Part shown: piece by piece, positions 42,389 to 46,553 of the stretch
Layout of the letters: each line of letters starts with the position of its first letter
Position numbering within the stretch: the stretch's first letter is position 1
Source of the DNA: Bacillota bacterium
Lineage (GTDB): Bacteria > Bacillota > UBA4882 > UBA8346
Direction of reading: 5' to 3'
DNA: 46,553 bases
Assembly: GCA_023401925.1 (NCBI GenBank)
Contig: JAEXDA010000026.1
Location: 1 to 46,553, forward strand
The notes under the pieces: generated by a model
Told to the model about the DNA's origin: nothing
The model's database searches: none
Seen by the model: the letters and a program-made list of their open reading frames with translations, nothing else
Made by a program: the position numbers and the translations under genes

Positions 42389-42799
42389 TTAGGAATTTAA
42401 ATAAGACCACCATTCTGTTAATGTAGGAATGGATGCTGCGATGATATCTGAAATCAAGCCCAACACGATTGGAATCCCAAGCATTAGCAAGTAATCGGCG
42501 GGTGACCAAAGAGAGTTGACAAATCGGTAAAAAGCAAAGAGCGGTAAATAACCAATAAAAATAGATATAATTGGCACGTAGCTCCTCATCAAAGTAAAGC
42601 CATCTTTAATCATGATGGTTCCCATGGTAACGGATAATATAGGACTTATCAAAAGGAATGGATAATAAATCCAGGGCAAGAAATGGAGTGATAAGGGAGT
42701 TGACCATTGGATAAATGTCAAAAACAATAAGATGGGTATAATGAGTAATAAAAGGCTGTAATTGAAAATAATAAAAGTGCAAATGATAACTTTGCGCAT
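42389..42799 (-). CDS. Four-helix membrane protein of unknown function
   Basis: A 136-residue, very hydrophobic protein with four likely membrane segments (about residues 5-30, 40-62, 75-95 and 105-125). No family was recognised. It is divergent from the NlpC/P60 gene (75 bp between starts) and points toward gcvT with about 180 bp between. Its own start ATG is followed by a Lys/Arg pair, and GAGGGTG lies upstream. Confidence 0.6.
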   Translation of the reverse strand: MRKVIICTFIIFNYSLLLLIIPILLFLTFIQWSTPLSLHFLPWIYYPFLLISPILSVTMGTIMIKDGFTLMRSYVPIISIFIGYLPLFAFYRFVNSLWSPADYLLMLGIPIVLGLISDIIAASIPTLTEWWSYLNS

Positions 42800-42873
42800 T
42801 TAAACACCCTCCATTATTGTATATGAAAGGAAATTATAAGTTAGAACTATCATGCAGTTGAGGTGGAAAAAAG

Positions 42874-43575
42874 GTGCATAGAAAAAGGTACAGTTTTACA
42901 ATTATTCTAGTAATCTTGTTCGCATTGTCAACTCGTAGTCTTTGGGCAGAAGATTCTTCTAGTGGAATGGTAGTGGGTCGGTCGGTTTGTCTTCGGGCAG
43001 GGCCCAGTCTTCAAGCCGGGATTTTGATGCTTTTGAATGAAGGGTTTTTAGTCGAAGTAATGGAAAAAAACAATTCCTGGTACCGTGTTGCGTTGGGCAA
43101 TGGAAAAGGGGGGTGGATTTATCAAGATTATATAACAATGGAAACAAATGCGATCCAAAATCGGAGCGAGCTCAACAATCAAGCACGAAAACTTGCCGGG
43201 TTTGCGAAAATGTATTTGGGTTTTCCTTATGCTTATGGTGGAAAAGGACCTTCCGGATTTGACTGCTCCGGTTATACGATGTATATATATGAGAAATTTG
43301 GTTATAAATTGCCTCACAGCGCTTCTTCCCAAATGAATTTTGGCCAAGAAATCAGACGTTCTGAGTTGGATCCGGGGGATTTGATCTTTTTTAAGACGAT
43401 GCGGTCTACATCCATTAACCATGTGGGGATCTATCTTGGCGAGGGTATCTTTATTCATGCAGCTTCGGGATCGGGCAGGATCAAAATCGATTCAGTCTTC
43501 AGCCACTATTATAATAGTCGATATTGGGGCGCCCGTAGGATATTCGTTTATCAATCGTTAAGGAATCAAGATTGA
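42874..43575 (+). CDS. Secreted SH3-NlpC/P60 cell wall hydrolase
   Basis: A 233-residue exported protein: signal peptide 1-25 (cut near SLWA-ED); a bacterial SH3 domain at about 32-90 (VVGRSVCLRAGPSLQAGILMLL, WYRVALGNGKGGWIYQDYI); and an NlpC/P60 domain at about 105-228 with the catalytic triad C131 (GFDCSGYT), H183 (INHVGIYLG) and H195 (FIHAAS). Such enzymes cleave D-gamma-Glu-diaminopimelate links in peptidoglycan. A single SH3 domain is short for the family. It converges on the DUF4015 gene through a shared terminator. Confidence 0.9.
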   Translation: MHRKRYSFTIILVILFALSTRSLWAEDSSSGMVVGRSVCLRAGPSLQAGILMLLNEGFLVEVMEKNNSWYRVALGNGKGGWIYQDYITMETNAIQNRSELNNQARKLAGFAKMYLGFPYAYGGKGPSGFDCSGYTMYIYEKFGYKLPHSASSQMNFGQEIRRSELDPGDLIFFKTMRSTSINHVGIYLGEGIFIHAASGSGRIKIDSVFSHYYNSRYWGARRIFVYQSLRNQD

Positions 43576-43582
43576 AAGTAAC

Positions 43583-43626
43583 AGTAAAAAGAGTCCTCCC
43601 TGTTCAAAAGAAGGACTCTTTTTACT
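43583..43626. terminator. Bidirectional terminator
   Basis: A perfect 15-bp inverted repeat (43583-43597 and 43612-43626, core AGAGTCCT / AGGACTCT) carries five A on the outer side of one arm and five T on the other, giving U-runs for both directions. It separates the convergent NlpC/P60 and DUF4015 genes. Confidence 0.9.
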
Positions 43627-43639
43627 ATTGGCTTATGAA

Positions 43640-44800
43640 TTATTGAAAAGGAGGATATTTGGATAATTCGTACCGGTTGGTAGGATTCCATAATAAGAAG
43701 TCATGAACGCCATTATCTTGTAAAGCTTTGATCTGCAGACGCAATTGTTCCTTTCCATAAGTATGACCAAGAGAAAAATCTTGAATCCAGGGGCGGAGTT
43801 TTTTGGCGTCATCCTTAAGCCGCCGGTTGGCATCTTGCATGGCTTTGGAAATAATCTCATAAGGATTGGAATCAGGATCTTTATAACCAAAGGAACCTTT
43901 GGGATAATGAGACGGATAGACCATTGGAGATATATAATCAACAGCTGAGGCAACTTTTTCGAGTTTTTGTCCAATATTTAAGTCATCCGGCATGGACAAC
44001 ACCAATCCGAAAATATCAGCAGATAGAGGGACTCCCATCCCATTGATGTCCTTTTTGGCATATAACAGAAAATCGCGGATGACATCTTCCTTCAATTGAC
44101 CCGTAGAATATGGGTAGACACAATTACGGAGTAAGCCGTCACTTAAGAAACGAACATAATCAAATTGAATTTCTGAAAATCCCATATCGATGGCTTCTTT
44201 CGCAATGTCGACATTATATTTCCAAACTTTCTTAGAATTTGGATCAACCCAGATCATACCTTTATAATCTCTCCATAAACCACCGTTTTTATCAAGAACT
44301 GCAAGCTCTTGGTGTTTTTTCGCCAACAGGGGGTCTTTGAAAACGACAATTCTACCAATAACATAAATCTTTTGTTGCTTTAAACGGGCAACCAGTTCCC
44401 GCAGATTGGGGACCCGATTGGAGCCGGCTGCGATTTCTTTGGCTAGGGGGATTGATGAAGGATAACTGATGGTCCCGGTGTCGTCTTTAAGATCGATTAC
44501 TATTGAATTACTTCCGGATTGTTTGATAAATTGAGCAATATGGTCGATTCTCTGGGTGCCGGCAATCCAGGAAGTACTATAAGCGCCGATTACTGGTTTT
44601 GGTGTTAAATGAGAAGGTATTTTGGATATTGTCTCTTCTGCTGCCGTCGGTTTGGGATTTTCCAGGACATTTTTGTCGGATACTTTAGCGGTAGCCGGGT
44701 GCTGCGGCGTAAAGAATTTCTTTTCCGCGAGCGCTAGAGTATAAAAGCCGCAAAGCAAAACAAAGACTAATAGAAACACGGGAGTTCTCTTGATTTTCAT
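43640..44800 (-). CDS. Putative glycoside hydrolase (DUF4015), exported
   Basis: A 386-residue protein with an N-terminal signal or anchor (about 1-25), a linker rich in Lys/Pro/Ala (30-70) and a TIM-barrel-like domain at about 75-375. Recognisable DUF4015 text: VIGAYSTSWIAGT, NSIVIDLKDDTGTISYPS, LVARLKQQKIYVIGRIVVFKDP, WVDPNSKKVWKYNVDIAKEAIDMGFSEIQFDYVRFLSDG and DYISPMVYPSHYPKGSFG. The FDYVRF and MVYPSHY motifs supply acidic and aromatic residues of a probable carbohydrate site. The substrate is unknown, probably wall-related given its neighbours. Confidence 0.87.
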   Translation of the reverse strand: MKIKRTPVFLLVFVLLCGFYTLALAEKKFFTPQHPATAKVSDKNVLENPKPTAAEETISKIPSHLTPKPVIGAYSTSWIAGTQRIDHIAQFIKQSGSNSIVIDLKDDTGTISYPSSIPLAKEIAAGSNRVPNLRELVARLKQQKIYVIGRIVVFKDPLLAKKHQELAVLDKNGGLWRDYKGMIWVDPNSKKVWKYNVDIAKEAIDMGFSEIQFDYVRFLSDGLLRNCVYPYSTGQLKEDVIRDFLLYAKKDINGMGVPLSADIFGLVLSMPDDLNIGQKLEKVASAVDYISPMVYPSHYPKGSFGYKDPDSNPYEIISKAMQDANRRLKDDAKKLRPWIQDFSLGHTYGKEQLRLQIKALQDNGVHDFLLWNPTNRYELSKYPPFQ

Positions 44801-44960
44801 TGTCGGTAAATCTCTCCTTTAATAGATATACTTGCATTTTTCGCGAATTTTCCACACTTTCCTTTATGAAAAACGAGGAAACGCCAAATATTTTTCCGGT
44901 AAAAGGGATAGTTCGACAAAAAATTATTATACTAACGAATGAAATTAGGAATCAAGGGAT

Positions 44961-45572
44961 GTGAAATTTTTGCGAGGGTTTATAAAAGTTGTTATTGTGA
45001 TTTCTGCAATAGCAATACCTCTTTTCAATACAAATCATTGCCAGGCGGATTGGACCTATACCGTTAAAAGAGGAGATACTTTGTACCGGATCGCTCAAAA
45101 AACCGGACTAACGGTCAAAGAGATAAAGGATCGGACTGGTTTAAACCGGCATCATTTAAAATTGGGTGAACGATTAACGATTCCTTCGGGGAGCCGGGGA
45201 ACACGTCCCCAAGTCCCGGCATCAGGTAATATTAATTTACTCGCTCATGTTATTCAAGGTGAAGCCGCAAATGAACCATATATTGGCAAAGTAGCGGTGG
45301 GGAGCGTCATCATGAATCGAATCGAGAATCCCCGTTTTCCCAAAACGGTAGCGGGTGTCGTTTATCAACCCCATGCTTTTGAATCGGTAACCAATGGTAT
45401 TTTCAACCGTCCTGTGTCCAGTGAAAGTATACGCGCTGCGGGTGACGCTGTCAATGGATGGGATCCTTCAGGTGGCGCCCTTTATTTTTTCAATCCGGCA
45501 AAGACAAATCACCCTTGGATTTGGGCCCGTAGTATTATTACTCAGATTGGAAGGCATATCTTCGCCAGATAG
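44961..45572 (+). CDS. LysM-SleB/CwlJ-type cell wall hydrolase
   Basis: A 203-residue exported protein: signal peptide to about residue 29, one LysM peptidoglycan-binding domain at about 32-76 (YTVKRGDTLYRIAQKTGLTVKEIKD, LKLGERLTIP), and a hydrolase domain at about 90-202 of the SleB/CwlJ family (LLAHVIQGEAANEPYIGKVAVGSVIMNRIENP, HAFESVTNG, GALYFFNPAKTNHPW). The Glu in QGEA is the likely catalytic residue. SleB-type proteins degrade spore cortex in germination, hinting at a sporulating host, but LysM-SleB proteins also occur in vegetative roles. GTG start; AGGA lies upstream. Confidence 0.88.
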   Translation: MKFLRGFIKVVIVISAIAIPLFNTNHCQADWTYTVKRGDTLYRIAQKTGLTVKEIKDRTGLNRHHLKLGERLTIPSGSRGTRPQVPASGNINLLAHVIQGEAANEPYIGKVAVGSVIMNRIENPRFPKTVAGVVYQPHAFESVTNGIFNRPVSSESIRAAGDAVNGWDPSGGALYFFNPAKTNHPWIWARSIITQIGRHIFAR

Positions 45573-45683
45573 TCATCTACCCCGAAGTTACCTACTTCTA
45601 CAATGATAAATATCCTTACAGAGAGATAGGTTCCGTACGGAAAAATATGATTTGGATTGGAAATGGAAAGGGGGACTGTTTGT

Positions 45684-46034
45684 ATGAAATTGGTTTTGTG
45701 GACGATTCAACTTTTCATTCCATTCATTGTCCTTTATACAATTGGGTACTATTTACCCGGTTTTAGCGCTTTAACCATACCTTGGCTCTTTTTTTTGGCA
45801 ATTTTAATTTTTACCGGAAATGTTTTGATTCAAAGAGGTTTCGGCGGGATCGGAAAACCTTTTGGTAGAATTTTAATTGACTTTCTTGTCGCATCGGTCA
45901 TTATTTTCACAGTAAGTCTGGCAATTGAGGGAGGCAGTGTCCCTTTGGGGGGCTCGTTGATCGCAGCCTTAATCATAGCGGGAATCACAGAACTAATCTA
46001 TCCGGAAAAAGTAAGGCAAAGGAGAACACCGTAA
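45684..46034 (+). CDS. Small membrane protein, four helices
   Basis: A 116-residue hydrophobic protein with about four membrane segments (VLWTIQLFIPFIVLYTIGYYLPG, WLFFLAILIFTGNVLI, ILIDFLVASVIIFTVSLAI, GSLIAALIIAGI). The ATG at 45684 is chosen because AAAGGGGG lies nine bases upstream; a TTG nine codons earlier has no such site. It ends where the next gene starts (TAA then ATG), so the two are co-translated. The family is not certain; the helix spacing resembles its DUF2512 neighbour. Confidence 0.7.
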   Translation: MKLVLWTIQLFIPFIVLYTIGYYLPGFSALTIPWLFFLAILIFTGNVLIQRGFGGIGKPFGRILIDFLVASVIIFTVSLAIEGGSVPLGGSLIAALIIAGITELIYPEKVRQRRTP

Positions 46035-46385
46035 ATGAAAAATTTAGTCAACTTCGTGATAAAATTGGCCTTCATTTATTTAGTGCTTTTCATCATGATT
46101 CCCTTGTTAGGGAAAACCACCTGGATGCAAACTATCGTATTAGGTTTGATAGTAGGTCTTTTAACTTATATTATCGGCGATATGTGGATATTACCCAAAT
46201 TTGGGAATATCGCAGCCGTGATAGGGGATTTGATTTTGGCCGCACTGGTAATCTGGGCCATCATGAAAAGTTTGCCGCAATTCGTTTTGACTTCCGGAGG
46301 AGTGTGGGCTATCGCCGCAGTGTTGGCAATGGGGGAGTGGCTATTTCACCGCTATTTGTTGGCCTCCAAGGCGCCGAATAAATAA
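46035..46385 (+). CDS. DUF2512 (YndM-like) membrane protein
   Basis: A 116-residue protein with four membrane helices and the DUF2512 signature YIIGDMWILPKFGNIAAVIGDLILAALVIWAI near residue 45. Homologues such as Bacillus YndM are of unknown function and common in spore-formers. It begins immediately after the stop of the preceding four-helix gene, with no spacer, so both are probably made in equal amounts. Confidence 0.8.
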   Translation: MKNLVNFVIKLAFIYLVLFIMIPLLGKTTWMQTIVLGLIVGLLTYIIGDMWILPKFGNIAAVIGDLILAALVIWAIMKSLPQFVLTSGGVWAIAAVLAMGEWLFHRYLLASKAPNK

Positions 46386-46553
46386 TTATGGTTATAAAGA
46401 TAAATCAGCTTGGTTCAACTCAAACTGCTTATTTATTCTCGCGCAGAGGCGCCAAGGCGCAGAGTGTGAGAGGTGCTTTGCAAGGTAATTCGTGATATCG
46501 GTTGCCGTGAATAGGAAACGTCTAGACCAGAAAACATAGTCGCAAAGTGCTTC
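46386..46553. other. Gene-free right edge with a GC-rich short repeat
   Basis: No gene is seen in the last 168 bp. GCGCAGAGGCGCCAAGGCGC near 46441, followed by AGAG, repeats GCGCAGAG twice and contains the palindrome GGCGCC. It is much richer in G+C than its surroundings. Dispersed intergenic repeats of this type (variants of GGCGCAGAG) are known from several bacteria. Confidence 0.45.

Overview
The window is a chromosomal origin region of a low-to-medium GC bacterium of the Bacillota (Firmicutes). The evidence is the gene order rnpA-rpmH / dnaA-dnaN-recF-(DUF721)-remB-gyrB on one side and yidD-yidC-jag-mnmE-mnmG-rsmG-parA-parB on the other. It is supported by a Bacillus-type parS (perfect 16-mer inside parB), a GlnR-type MerR regulator upstream of glnA, a SleB/CwlJ-type cortex-hydrolase-like protein (which hints at sporulation) and the RemB/DUF370 regulator. 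I cannot name the genus. No rRNA, CRISPR array, prophage or intact insertion sequence was found.

Layout. 1-2.7 kb: the tail of an unidentified gene, a PHP-family phosphoesterase, D-Ala-D-Ala ligase and a small SHOCT protein. 2.9-8.4 kb: a compact chemotaxis operon read leftwards, cheD-cheA-cheW-cheR-cheB-cheY, with no receptor or flagellar gene. 8.5-10.3 kb: an overlapping pair, a J-domain-like coiled-coil protein and a cytosolic leucine-rich-repeat protein. 10.5-13.4 kb: a small EamA-like transporter, an unusual 0.7-kb gene-free block of regularly spaced A/T tracts and inverted repeats, a Gfo/Idh/MocA oxidoreductase and a His-rich tandem-repeat protein. 13.4-19.5 kb: two tRNA-Ser genes, tadA, gyrB, remB, a DciA-like/zinc-ribbon protein, recF and dnaN, all leftward.

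19.45-21.45 kb is the replication origin. dnaA is flanked on both sides by DnaA-box-bearing, AT-rich intergenic DNA, with a possible DnaA-trio unwinding element on the dnaN side. Genes point away from this origin on both arms, as expected for bidirectional replication. 21.45-31.6 kb, rightward: rpmH, rnpA, yidD, yidC, jag, mnmE, two tandem full-length mnmG genes, rsmG, parA and parB. The two mnmG genes are the most striking feature of the window. The second is canonical; the first keeps both catalytic-site cysteines but departs from the family at several near-invariant motifs, and the pair is translationally coupled.

31.6-46.5 kb is a mixed region: larB without larC/larE, a MITE-like palindromic element, a DUF4446 protein, an apparently decayed M23-type peptidase gene followed by a bactofilin, a convergent glnR-glnA pair with a near-perfect promoter, a DUF559 nuclease-like protein, a lytic transglycosylase, a third parS-like site, a possible small RNA, the glycine cleavage genes gcvT-gcvPA-gcvPB (gcvH absent), several envelope enzymes (NlpC/P60, a DUF4015 glycosidase-like protein, LysM-SleB) and two small membrane proteins. 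All functional names come from motif recognition by eye; no database search was run.
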